Positions 1 through 10,151 of a stretch of 64,000 bases of DNA are shown here, one piece after another. The DNA is taken from assembly GCA_019828595.1 (NCBI GenBank), contig JAHQRK010000020.1, positions 1,426,001 to 1,490,000 on the forward strand, read 5' to 3'. The position numbers were made by a program, and so were the translations under genes. Every line of letters starts with the position of its first letter. Position 1 is the first letter of the stretch. The DNA is from Aphanomyces cochlioides (Eukaryota > Oomycota > Saprolegniomycetes > Saprolegniales > Verrucalvaceae). Under the pieces are notes generated by a model, which saw only the letters and a program-made list of their open reading frames with translations, searched no databases and was not told where the DNA came from.

Positions 1-1015
1 GCGGTTGTTGGGTTGGCCACGGCCAGGTGTCTGGGCTCCGCCAGATTGAGAAATGTTTTCCAAATGCGATCCGGGTGAAGCCTGAGACGATGGCTGGCGG
101 ACTGAGTGAGAGTCCGAGTCGTGCGTCAGACCAACACTCAAGCGTGCGTCAGAGGCTTGGTCTTGTCCGGACCCTGTCCCATGGTGGACAGAGTCACACG
201 TTTGACCTTCACTCGCGTTGGACTTCGAGAAGCTTCCATGGGTGACTTGGTCTTGAGTATTCCCATGACCAACACTGGCCACAGGGTTGTTCGCGATTGT
301 TCCAGATCTTGCCCGATGATTCTTCGAGAAGAGACCATCACTCATGGAGCGACTAGTCTCGATGGGATCTTGACCTGTCGCCAGAGTGGACTTGTCGCTC
401 GGGGGATTCTTCGAGAAGGGACCTTCACTCAGGGATGGACTGTTCTCGAATCTTCCTTGACCTGTCGTCATGTTGACGTCGGTGCTTGAGCGAGTCTTCG
501 AGAAGCCACTATCACTCGTCGAGAGAACATTCTCGAAAGGAACAGAACCCAACGGAGTCTTGCCAGGCAAGCCACCATCACTCACGATGGACGTGGTTGA
601 TGGAGATTCTTCGGGCAAGGTCGTTGACGTCATGAGCACATCTTCCGAGGTTGGAACGCCGTCTTGCCAGGCTTCGTCGCAAGTGTCAGAGGTCGTTGGA
701 TCATTCGCGGGATCGCAAGCCTTCGTCGAGCGAGTCACAGGCAAGGGTTCAAAACGGCGCGGTTTCGAAGGGGTTGCACGTTGACGTGGAAACGGAACGC
801 GCGTTGGAGAGAGGGAGCGGATTCGTAGACGCGTCATGATGCGAAGCGTTGGAAGCATCGTCGACGTCCTCTTCCAACGACGACGCCATGTCGGTATCGC
901 TTGGGGATGGGTCAGCAACGACGATGACGTCCATATCACTGGGGCTGGACGCCGAGGGAGAGAACGCGGAGGAGCAAGATGGGGCACGAGGGTTGGTCGA
1001 GCGGGTAGCAACCAT
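1..1015 (-). pseudogene. LINE-A ORF1, N-terminal part, frameshifted
   Basis: The ATG is at 1013-1015 (protein begins MVATRSTNP). The frame follows L8 ORF1 until about residue 68. There 'GGAGAGAGGG' replaces 'GGAGTAGGG' (around 807-814, one extra base), so translation leaves the ORF1 frame and soon stops. The rest of the ORF1 N-terminal low-complexity region, including the FSK-type repeats, is still recognisable in the shifted frame down to position 1. The copy is therefore non-functional for ORF1 unless the indel is a sequencing error. Confidence 0.85.
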
Positions 1016-1066
1016 ATTGTCAGATAGCGTAGAGTGGTACTGCGGGGTAGCTGGCAAATTGGAAAC
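1..1066 (-). mobile_element. LINE family A copy L1 (5' part, cut by window edge)
   Basis: This is the 5' end of a family A LINE whose remainder lies left of the window. It matches 44140-45204 of the full-length copy L8 almost base for base, apart from a 1-bp indel near 809. Its 5' terminus stops at the T that precedes the tRNA-Tyr gene at 1068, as in every other copy. The last 35 nt (1033-1067, including that T) are the 5' module shared with family B. Confidence 0.9.
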
Positions 1067-1067
1067 T

Positions 1068-1164
1068 CCGGTCATAGCTCAGTTGGTAGAGCGTTTGACT
1101 GTAGTGGAAAGTTGTATTGGATTCAGTATGGCTTCAGAAATCAAATGGCCACCGGTTGACCGGA
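1068..1164 (+). pseudogene. tRNA-Tyr(GTA) pseudogene T1, B box deleted
   Basis: It carries the acceptor stem 5' strand, D arm with a consensus A box, anticodon GTA, the 35-nt intron and the acceptor 3' strand of the intact copies. It lacks 11 bp of the T arm: the intact sequence has two CCGGTT hexamers separated by CGATT, and here one hexamer plus the CGATT is gone. The lost bases equal the B box GGTTCGATTCC. Without T arm and B box it should neither recruit TFIIIC nor fold. It is linked to T2 by the 7.9-kb block duplication. Confidence 0.9.
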
Positions 1165-1932
1165 CTCTCTTTTTCACACTTTCATCTCCTTTCCTTCTCT
1201 TACCCTCTTTTTTCCACCTCTCTCTTCATCTTCACGACCTTTACACGTCCCAACATTTAGATTCATCACATTTACCTACACATACAACAACTACACACGA
1301 TACAGTCTATTCGAATGCCACACAAACAAATCTACGCGTTTTCACCAGCATTCACGCGGCATGAGCCATCATTGCTCTGTCTTGTTTATTTCATGTGCAG
1401 GACACATTGGATGCACCCCAAAAGACATTACAATCAAGAGGAATCACATTCCCTTACATACGTTGTCGTGCCAGTATTTTTGTCGCTCGTCAATCTCTGA
1501 CAAAAACTCCTCCACGTAGTAGCATAGAAGTGCCATTTTGAAGGTCCAGTGAGCATACATGCCCCACAGCTCCTACGTTTGCCTTTCGGATGTCTGTGAC
1601 GGCTCAGTTCAAAGTAGTTCGGGGTTGACGTTTTAAGTGATGCCTCGCTAATTCATTGATCGAAATGAACAACACGTTATTTAAACATGGTTGCTTCTTG
1701 GAGGATAAAACAGTTTATGTTGGTTGTCCAAAATGAACAGCCTCATACTTTCCAACCTCTGAATTGAGGTATAATCCCTTTGCAAAAACAAATCGCAACG
1801 ACGTTTGGCTTCAACACAGAGAGAGGAGGAAAAAGAGTCTACCAATCGCACACGCATACATTCCGTTCTTGTTGTGTCGTTGTTTTAGTCACTCATATTT
1901 TGGCAAGTCATATATACATTCTTTTTGGGGGA

Positions 1933-1974
1933 CACAGCACGAGGATTCATCGTGCTAACTTGGTGCGTGCTGTG
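1933..1974 (+). other. Spacer inverted repeats with mutually exclusive stems
   Basis: AGCACGA (1936-1942) can pair with TCGTGCT (1950-1956) around a 7-nt loop. Alternatively CACAGCACG (1933-1941) can pair perfectly with CGTGCTGTG (1966-1974) around 24 nt. The arms overlap, so only one stem can form at a time. The structure is present in every unit, just after the T/G tract. Function is unknown; it could be a cruciform-forming or RNA-processing element, or neutral. Confidence 0.6.
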
Positions 1975-2104
1975 TGGCCACGGTGCGACGTTGGTACGGA
2001 GACTTCTCTACAACACTGCATGAGGCAGAGCGAAGAGCTTGGTAAAGGGTAAGAGTGTTTGTAAATAAGAAGGTGGATGGAATGCGATGTTGTAGATGAA
2101 ATGG

Positions 2105-2120
2105 CAGAGACGAGTCTCTG
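2105..2120 (+). other. Short palindrome in spacer
   Basis: CAGAGAC and GTCTCTG are perfect inverted 7-mers separated by GA. The element recurs in every array unit. No function is assigned. Confidence 0.5.
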
Positions 2121-2249
2121 AAAATGGGCTGGAAGATAGTGAGGACTATAAGAATACAGGGTGTAGGATGTGGTTGATGATGCCAGTTGGTAGTGTATGT
2201 AGATGACTAAAATAGTGTGTGAAAGGTCGGTGGCTGGAGGACGTATGTG

Positions 2250-2264
2250 TCCGGTCATAGCTCA
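2250..2264 (+). repeat. Left target-site duplication / tRNA-Tyr 5' stub (L2)
   Basis: TCCGGTCATAGCTCA, that is T-1 plus tRNA positions 1-14. It is followed directly by the 3' end of L2 instead of the rest of the D arm. The matching right copy is at 4563-4577. Confidence 0.93.
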
Positions 2265-4562
2265 CTGCAATGGGGAGGTATATTGATAGACTTTCAATAT
2301 CTACTAATACTAATATTGCCTACTAACGGCTCATCCCACTTCCAAATGCTTCAGCAGATTTTCTACTTTGGGCTTTGGAGTACAGCGATTTTTGACTTGT
2401 TGAATAAATACTTGGGGCTTGTTAATTTGGGGCTGAAGGTTGGAGCGCGAGCAAAGTCGGGTACTTGGCTACCAGTGGGCGATAGACAGGTTGTCTATGC
2501 AAAGTATTGATTGCTGAAATTGCTTCCACTCGTTGAGGGCTGTCAACTTCTTGGAGGCGAAGCCATCTGCGGATCGATGCATGCCATCGGATGAAGCTGA
2601 CTTCTTGCCAAATTTCTGGCGGAGGCGGCTCCTTCGATTCGAACTTGGCGGCGTTGTGCGTTGTCCAAATATAGTGAAGGTTGGAAGCACACAGAAGAGC
2701 CCAGAGCACAAACAGTATGTCTTGAAGCTGGCTACCGCGTTCGTTGACTTGAAAGCGGTCGATGTTGGTGATGGCAGTCCAATCGAAATTGACACCGAAG
2801 CATCGCCAAGCGGTCGCGTGAAAACGCCAAAGGGGATACACGCGAGAGCAGGTGTGGAAGGCGTGGTGTTGGTTCTCCGGTGCGTCGCAATTGGTATAGA
2901 CACAGCAAATTACGTCTGGCTGCTGAGGTTGCAAGTAGAACAAGCGCGAGTTGACAGGCAGCATGTTGAACAACAGTCGAAACCAAACGTCGCCATGGAG
3001 GGGAGGCGGCCAACGGCATGTTTTGCGGATGAGTCGCACGTAGGTCGCAATATCTTGTTGCTCGACGCGGGACGATGTCGCCACTGGGTGCGGTTTTCCA
3101 TCCGAAGGGGCGTGATGCGCCAAACGTGATACGAGTCGCTTGGGCCAACGCTCGAAGGATAGCAATTGATCTTTGAAAAGTGCCTTGAAAGGGTGACTTG
3201 TTGTATCGATATCGGTCAAAGCAGTTCCAGTTCGAACGCCAGACGTGCGGAGGACTTGGTCGAATATCTTGGTGAGGTGGCTATAAACTTGACCAGCACG
3301 TTCGGGTGCTGCAAATCCCATCGTGCCGTTCGCTTGTAACGTCACTTGTGCCGCACGGTTGTTGGATGACAGTCGATCAATAAACGCAGCTCTTGTAGGC
3401 CATGTCCCTTGCCGTGTCAAGAAGTCTTTGAGGCAGTGGAAACCGTTTTGAGACGCATGTCTACACCATCGACGACACAGAGCAGTCTTCACGACATTTG
3501 ATGTAGCACCCGCAGGACCAACTTGCAGAGCGGGGTAGGATGTCAGCCACACGGGGAGGTTCAAAAGTTCTTCGAGGCTTGGTGGCGAAGCGGTTCGCTT
3601 GGCCATAGGTGTGGCGGCCCATTGATGCCAAATGTCGTGCCAAAGAGGATGCAGCTCCCACAAAAACAACCACTTGGAGCTGTGGTTGGGGAAGTACGTG
3701 AGAAAGTCGAACGGGTGGGTGTCGCGATACAGCTTGTTCATGACACGGGAAAATTGTCTCTTGACAAGCAACTTCCATGGGGCAAATGTGTTGGGTGAAT
3801 TGGGCTGCATCAAGAGTTGGAGCCGCAGCAGTCGCTGAGTCCGAAGCTTCGAAGCCACATGCGGAATACCGAGGCCGAGTTTTTGATCGAACTGCCACTT
3901 GCGGCAAATAGTTGAGCGATGATGGTCGGTGATTTGCGTCTTCCGACCAAGGATGTACTTGTTGACCATTCTTTGCCAAACGGCAACCATCGTTGGAGGC
4001 ACATACACTGCAGCCGTGACATGCCATAACAACGACAACAACATGGTCGATACGATGAGTTTGCGGCCTTGGATGGTTCGCGCACGACTTCCCCACGTTT
4101 GAAACGCAGCCAGAAACTTGTCGTTCAGTTGCTGGACTTGAAAATCGCGCGGCAGTCGGTGGCCAAAGAGAATACCAAGGTATTTCACTGGCTTCTCGCT
4201 CGGCAAGACGTTCAAGAGGCCACCATCGTCGATGTCTTCGATATCGAGATTGTTGTTGAGCGCCAAAGTCATGCACTTGGCAACGTTGAGACGAGCTCCA
4301 GACACAGAGCAAAAGTCTTCGACAATTGCCATTTGCTCGACCGCCGCTTGGAGGGATGACGAGAGTAGAGTCGTGTCGTCGGCAAAGTAGATGCTCGTCA
4401 GTGAGTCTCCATTTGGAAGGGGAATACCAAAATCAGGAGATCCGCGTAGCATTTCGCCGAGTGGCTCGAGGTAAAGTACGAAGAGCATGCACGATAGGGG
4501 GCAACCTTGCTTGACTCCGCGGGTAGGCCGTATGGTAGGGCCAAGACCGTCGTTGAAAATGA
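2265..4562 (-). mobile_element. LINE family A copy L2, 5'-truncated
   Basis: This 2298-bp element keeps only the 3' part of family A: the last ~714 codons of ORF2 and the ~157-nt 3'UTR. The 5' truncation point lies between RT motifs A and B. It is flanked by TCCGGTCATAGCTCA on both sides, and its right copy serves as the left flank of L3, so L2 and L3 are stacked on one tRNA gene. Its 3' hairpin arm has A-to-G on the + strand (TATTGATAG), creating one mismatch in the stem. L4 is its positional duplicate. Confidence 0.92.
2422..4562 (-). pseudogene. LINE-A ORF2 C-terminal fragment (reverse transcriptase, truncated)
   Basis: The frame is open from the truncation point to a TAA at 2422-2424. 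It retains RT motif B (GVKQGCPLS), motif C (FADD), motifs D and E, and the C-terminal CCHC-type finger. It lacks the endonuclease, RT motifs 0 to A and any native start. An ATG formed from the target-derived stub at 4576-4578 opens the frame but is not an element start codon. It carries the derived NGTMG variant (T at 3324), shared only with L3. Confidence 0.9.
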
Positions 4563-4577
4563 TCCGGTCATAGCTCA
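4563..4577 (+). repeat. Target-site duplication between L2 and L3
   Basis: TCCGGTCATAGCTCA forms both the right flank of L2 and the left flank of L3. Two upstream bases (GA) also match the right flank of L3, so the L3 duplication could be up to 17 bp. Confidence 0.92.
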
Positions 4578-4733
4578 CTGCAATGGGGAGGTATATTAAT
4601 AGACTTTCAATATCTACTAATACTAATATTGCCTACTAACGGCTCATCCCACTTCCAAATGCTTCAGCAGATTTTCTACCTTGGGCTTTGGAGTACAGCG
4701 ATTTTTGACTTTTGAATAAATACTTGGGGCTTG

Positions 4734-7700
4734 TTAATTTGGGGTTGAAGGTTGGAGCGCGAGCAAAGTCGGGTACTTGGCTACCAGTGGGCGATAGACA
4801 GGTTGTCTATGCAAAGTATTGATTGCTGAAATTGCTTCCACTCGTTGAGGGCTGTCAACTTCTTGGAGGCGAAGCCATCTGCGGATCGATGCATGCCATC
4901 GGATGAAGCTGACTTCTTGCCAAATTTCTGGCGGAGGCGGCTCCTTCGATTCGAACTTGGCGGCGTTGTGCGTTGTCCAAATATAGTGAAGGTTGGAAGC
5001 ACACAGAAGAGCCCAGAGCACAAACAGTATGTCTTGAAGCTGGCTACCGCGTTCGTTGACTTGAAAGCGGTCGATGTTGGTGATGGCAGTCCAATCGAAA
5101 TTGACACCGAAGCATCGCCAAGCGGTCGCGTGAAAACGCCAAAGGGGATACACGCGAGAGCAGGTGTGGAAGGCGTGGTGTTGGTTCTCCGGTGCGTCGC
5201 AATTGGTATAGACACAGCAAATTACGTCTGGCTGCTGAGGTTGCAAGTAGAACAAGCGCGAGTTGACAGGCAGCATGTTGAACAACAGTCGAAACCAAAC
5301 GTCGCCATGGAGGGGAGGCGGCCAACGGCATGTTTTGCGGATGAGTCGCACGTAGGTCGCAATATCTTGTTGCTCGACGCGGGACGATGTCGCCACTGGG
5401 TGCGGTTTTCCATCCGAAGGGGCGTGATGCGCCAAACGTGATACGAGTCGCTTGGGCCAACGCTCGAAGGATAGCAATTGATCTTTGAAAAGTGCCTTGA
5501 AAGGGTGACTTGTTGTATCGATATCGGTCAAAGCAGTTCCAGTTCGAACGCCAGACGTGCGGAGGACTTGGTCGAATATCTTGGTGAGGTGGCTATAAAC
5601 TTGACCAGCACGTTCGGGTGCTGCAAATCCCATCGTGCCGTTCGCTTGTAACGTCACTTGTGCCGCACGGTTGTTGGATGACAGTCGATCAATAAACGCA
5701 GCTCTTGTAGGCCATGTCCCTTGCCGTGTCAAGAAGTCTTTGAGGCAGTGGAAACCGTTTTGAGACGCATGTCTACACCATCGACGACACAGAGCAGTCT
5801 TCACGACATTTGATGTAGCACCCGCAGGACCAACTTGCAGAGCGGGGTAGGATGTCAGCCACACGGGGAGGTTCAAAAGTTCTTCGAGGCTTGGTGGCGA
5901 AGCGGTTCGCTTGGCCATAGGTGTGGCGGCCCATTGATGCCAAATGTCGTGCCAAAGAGGATGCAGCTCCCACAAAAACAACCACTTGGAGCTGTGGTTG
6001 GGGAAGTACGTGAGAAAGTCGAACGGGTGGGTGTCGCGATACAGCTTGTTCATGACACGGGAAAATTGTCTCTTGACAAGCAACTTCCATGGGGCAAATG
6101 TGTTGGGTGAATTGGGCTGCATCAAGAGTTGGAGCCGCAGCAGTCGCTGAGTCCGAAGCTTCGAAGCCACATGCGGAATACCGAGGCCGAGTTTTTGATC
6201 GAACTGCCACTTGCGGCAAATAGTTGAGCGATGATGGTCGGTGATTTGCGTCTTCCGACCAAGGATGTACTTGTTGACCATTCTTTGCCAAACGGCAACC
6301 ATCGTTGGAGGCACATACACTGCAGCCGTGACATGCCATAACAACGACAACAACATGGTCGATACGATGAGTTTGCGGCCTTGGATGGTTCGCGCACGAC
6401 TTCCCCACGTTTGAAACGCAGCCAGAAACTTGTCGTTCAGTTGCTGGACTTGAAAATCGCGCGGCAGTCGGTGGCCAAAGAGAATACCAAGGTATTTCAC
6501 TGGCTTCTCGCTCGGCAAGACGTTCAAGAGGCCACCATCGTCGATGTCTTCGATATCGAGATTGTTGTTGAGCGCCAAAGTCATGCACTTGGCAACGTTG
6601 AGACGAGCTCCAGACACAGAGCAAAAGTCTTCGACAATTGCCATTTGCTCGACCGCCGCTTGGAGGGATGACGAGAGTAGAGTCGTGTCGTCGGCAAAGT
6701 AGATGCTCGTCAGTGAGTCTCCATTTGGAAGGGGAATACCAAAATCAGGAGATCCGCGTAGCATTTCGCCGAGTGGCTCGAGGTAAAGTACGAAGAGCAT
6801 GCACGATAGGGGGCAACCTTGCTTGACTCCGCGGGTAGGCCGTATGGTTGGGCCAAGACCGTCGTTGAAAATAATCTGGACCAGAGGCGTATTGTAAAGC
6901 AACTGAACCCAAGACACAAATGTGGGACCGATGTTCATCTCCTTGAGTACGTCGAAGAGAAAGCCTTGGTCAACCATATCGTATGCCTTGGAAAAGTCGA
7001 GAAACGTCGCGTAGTAGTCGTGGTCTTCATTGGTACAGAAAGTCTGTAATGCTTGTACCAGCATCACGTGGTCGTGCAAGCGACGGCCAGGGACAAAACC
7101 AGCTTGGCTTGGGTGAGCGAGGTATGGGGCAACTTGTGCAAGACGGTAGGCCAGCGCCCGCGATAGAATCTTGACTTCAACCGACATGAGAGTAATCGGC
7201 CGATAGTTGCCAGGGTCGCCTCTGTCTCCAGCCTTGAACAAGAGCGCCACTGCACTTCGGCGTTGTTGGAGCAGGAGGTGACCGTGATGGGTGAGTTGGT
7301 AGTTGAACACCTTGAGCAGGATTTGGGCGAATACGTCCGGGGAGACTTGAAAGAAAGCTGCAGGCCAGCCGTCTGAACCAGGAGACTTGTTCGGGTTCAT
7401 AGACTTGAGCGCGCCGCACAGGTCTTCCGCCGTGAGAGGACTTTCCAGAGCGTCGCGCTGTTCTTGAGTGAGACGTCGAGTAATGGCTCGAATGATAGCT
7501 CGGCGACGGGCCCGATTCAACGGTGGTTGGTCTCTTGGAGTGACCATGATGTTTTTCCAATGAGACGTAAAACCAGCCTTGACTTCAGACGGGTCAGTCG
7601 ACGTTACACCGTTGATTGTCACGGACGAGAGCGGCACTTTGATCCCCTTGGGTCGACGAAAAAAGTGACTGGTACCTCGCTCGTTGACGTTGGCGTGAAA

Positions 7701-8886
7701 GTCGAATTGCTGATCCAGGTTGAACTGTCGGTACTCGCTGCGGGCAGTGTCAAGGGCTTGACGGGCGGTATTAACAATGGATGTCTCAACGAGTCCCATG
7801 TCGAATGCTCGGCGGGAAGTAAGCCACTTCATCTTGAGGCTGTTGAGTGTGTACTTCATCGAGTCAATGTACTGGCGATGACTGACTTGGAGACGCTTCT
7901 TCATTCTCTTCAACCAGCCGTACCACTTTGCGCCAAAGTTTTGAGTGTCGTCTGCGCGCATCTCGTCCAAAAGTTGATTGGCTTCGGCCTTGATCGCTGC
8001 GACTACTTGAGGGTTCTTTAAGAGCTCACGGGGGAGGCGCCAGTAACTTCGGTCGGGAGCGCTGCTCGCAGGAGAGGACCACTTTGTGTTCCATGTGGTC
8101 GCCTGCAAAGCTGCTTGGGGAATAGCTTGAACGTGCGTACGTTTGAGCGACGATATCTTGGTCCACAAACAGGTAGTCGAGGCGGTTGCTTCGACCAGGG
8201 CCGCTGTAAACGCGCTCGTTGGGGTGGTGCATCCTCCACGCATCGGTAACACCAAGTGCTGAAAGCCAGGCAATGCATTCCGCCTTACCAGCGTTGTGGT
8301 CTTGGCGAGGTCGAGTCGCGTCCAGATGCTTCTCCAGGGGTAAGTTGAAATCGCCTCCGACAAAGTGAATGCTGTCGTCTTCAAAGTCGCGAGGCAGGTC
8401 GTCGAAAAACGGTGCTCGAGAGTGAGCGATAACCGGGGCATAGACGTTGTGAAAGTACACAGGAACGCCGTCCCACTGAGTTCGAACAACCATGTATCTT
8501 CCAGGTCGGTCATGGGTGGTCAAGTGTTGCAGGTCGAGGAATCCAGGCATGGATCCATGGAAATACGATGCCACACCGCAGCGCCGATTGTTGAGTGAGT
8601 CGACGCGATCAGTGCGGAGATCGTTGGTGAAAAGCTTGTATTTGCCAACGCCTACTTCGTTGTTGAGGTGGAGTTGGAAGGTTTCGAGATGTTTGATGTT
8701 ATTGATTTTGGTTTCTTGAAAGAAAACGGCTTGGGTCGGAATTTGGAGTCGCCGCGCCACAAGATGTCCGTTGTCTTTCAGCCCATTGAGGTTGGCAGTG
8801 GTCAGTTCGAGTATGGGGAACTTGGTGAAGAGACCGGCCGCGACCACCTTAGCCACGGAACGCGACAGACGTTGCGTTCGCAACAT
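4734..8886 (-). pseudogene. LINE-A ORF2 (APE + RT), frameshifted
   Basis: The native ATG is at 8884-8886 (MLRTQRLSRS) and the stop at 4734. A 2-bp deletion near 8057 (GGAGCGCTG against GGAGCTCGCTG in other copies) breaks the frame just after the APE domain, at about residue 276. The endonuclease part (286-residue open frame to 8026) and the RT part are each otherwise open. All APE and RT motifs seen in L8 are present. It carries the NGTMG variant (T at 5636) also found in L2. Confidence 0.92.
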
Positions 8887-8952
8887 CTCCCAGCATGAGT
8901 GTCTGAGTGTCGGGTTGGAACATCACTTGGTTGTCGAAGGTGGGGTCCAGGA
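8849..8952 (-). pseudogene. LINE-A ORF1 C-terminal tail
   Basis: This encodes the last ~34 residues of ORF1 up to a TAA at 8849-8851. It overlaps the ORF2 start by 38 nt in the +1 frame, as in the full-length copies. The remainder was lost by 5' truncation. Confidence 0.85.
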
Positions 8953-8953
8953 T

Positions 8954-9050
8954 CCGGTCATAGCTCAGTTGGTAGAGCGTTTGACTGTAGTGGAAAGTTG
9001 TATTGGATTCAGTATGGCTTCAGAAATCAAATGGCCACCGGTTGACCGGA
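8954..9050 (+). pseudogene. tRNA-Tyr(GTA) pseudogene T2, B box deleted
   Basis: It is identical to T1, with the same 11-bp T-arm/B-box deletion. It is the first element of the second copy of the 7.9-kb duplicated block. The 5' flank is L3. Confidence 0.9.
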
Positions 9051-10136
9051 CTCTCTTTTTCACACTTTCATCTCCTTTCCTTCTCTTACCCTCTTTTTTC
9101 CACCTCTCTCTTCATCTTCACGACCTTTACACGTCCCAACATTTAGATTCATCACATTTACCTACACATACAACAACTACACACGATACAGTCTATTCCA
9201 ATGCCACACAAACAAATCTACGCGTTTTCACCAGCATTCACGCGGCATGAGCCATCATTGCTCTGTCTTGTTTATTTCATGTGCAGGACACATTGGATGC
9301 ACCCCAAAAGACATTACAATCAAGAGGAATCACATTCCCTTACATACGTTGTCGTGCCAGTATTTTTGTCGCTCGTCAATCTCTGACAAAAACTCCTCCA
9401 CGTAGTAGCATAGAAGTGCCATTTTGAAGGTCCAGTGAGCATACATGCCCCACAGCTCCTACGTTTGCCTTTCGGATGTCTGTGACGGCTCAGTTCAAAG
9501 TAGTTCGGGGTTGACGTTTTAAGTGATGCCTCGCTAATTCATTGATCGAAATGAACAACACGTTATTTAAACATGGTTGCTTCTTGGAGGATAAAACAGT
9601 TTATGTTGGTTGTCCAAAATGAACAGCCTCATACTTTCCAACCTCTGAATTGAGGTATAATCCCTTTGCAAAAACAAATCGCAACGACGTTTGGCTTCAA
9701 CACAGAGAGAGGAGGAAAAAGAGTCTACCAATCGCACACGCATACATTCCGTTCTTGTTGTGTCGTTGTTTTAGTCACTCATATTTTGGCAAGTCATATA
9801 TACATTCTTTTTGGGGGGACACAGCACGAGGATTCATCGTGCTAACTTGGTGCGTGCTGTGTGGCCACGGTGCGACGTTGGTACGGAGACTTCTCTACAA
9901 CACTGCATGAGGCAGAGCGAAGAGCTTGGTAAAGGGTAAGAGTGTTTGTAAATAAGAAGGTGGATGGAATGCGATGTTGTAGATGAAATGGCAGAGACGA
10001 GTCTCTGAAAATGGGCTGGAAGATAGTGAGGACTATAAGAATACAGGGTGTAGGATGTGGTTGATGATGCCAGTTGGTAGTGTATGTAGATGACTAAAAT
10101 AGTGTGTGAAAGGTCGGTGGCTGGAGGACGTATGTG
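9051..10136 (+). repeat. tRNA-Tyr array spacer, unit U2
   Basis: Same content as U1 (terminator, pyrimidine tract, inverted repeats), with a T5G6 tract instead of T5G5. No gene is supported. Confidence 0.9.
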
Positions 10137-10151
10137 TCCGGTCATAGCTCA
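10137..10151 (+). repeat. Left target-site duplication / tRNA stub (L4)
   Basis: TCCGGTCATAGCTCA, followed by the L4 3' end. The matching right copy is at 12450-12464. Confidence 0.93.

Larger units (their letters stand above)
1165..2249 (+). repeat. tRNA-Tyr array spacer, unit U1
   Basis: This is the non-coding remainder of the roughly 1194-bp tandem repeat unit. It starts with the Pol III terminator (CTCTCTTTTT) and a pyrimidine-rich stretch of about 75 bp with a second T6 run. It then continues as unique-looking AT-rich DNA, a T5G5 tract near 1922, a strong inverted repeat at 1933-1974 and a small palindrome at 2105-2120. No protein or second RNA gene could be supported. A private SNP here gives ATTCGAATG instead of ATTCCAATG near 1311. 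Confidence 0.9.
4578..8952 (-). mobile_element. LINE family A copy L3, truncated within ORF1
   Basis: This 4375-bp element contains the 3'UTR, all of ORF2 and about 100 nt of the ORF1 tail. Exactly 66 nt remain upstream of the ORF2 ATG. It is stacked to the right of L2 and abuts tRNA pseudogene T2. Variants such as TTTTGACTTTTGAATAAAT in the 3'UTR and a C-terminal STPN are shared with L5, its positional duplicate. Confidence 0.92.

Noticed and set aside
1764..2052. Small + strand open frames (64-90 aa) in the spacer
   Set aside because: Their C-terminal halves change frame between units at the variable T/G tract, which is not compatible with a conserved protein.
2160..2225. Box C/D snoRNA in the spacer (TTGATGATG ... 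CTGA-like words)
   Set aside because: Box C does not match the RUGAUGA consensus, no properly spaced box D or terminal stem was found, and the words are short enough to occur by chance.
1947..2258. 103-aa - strand open frame in each tRNA spacer
   Set aside because: It starts at an ATG in the antisense tRNA 5' end, is low in complexity and matches nothing recognisable. All units are near-identical, so persistence is not evidence of selection.
2533..3129. 198-aa + strand open frame repeated in every family A copy
   Set aside because: It lies antisense to the conserved C-terminal part of ORF2, with no start context or recognisable domain. Its conservation follows from ORF2 on the other strand.
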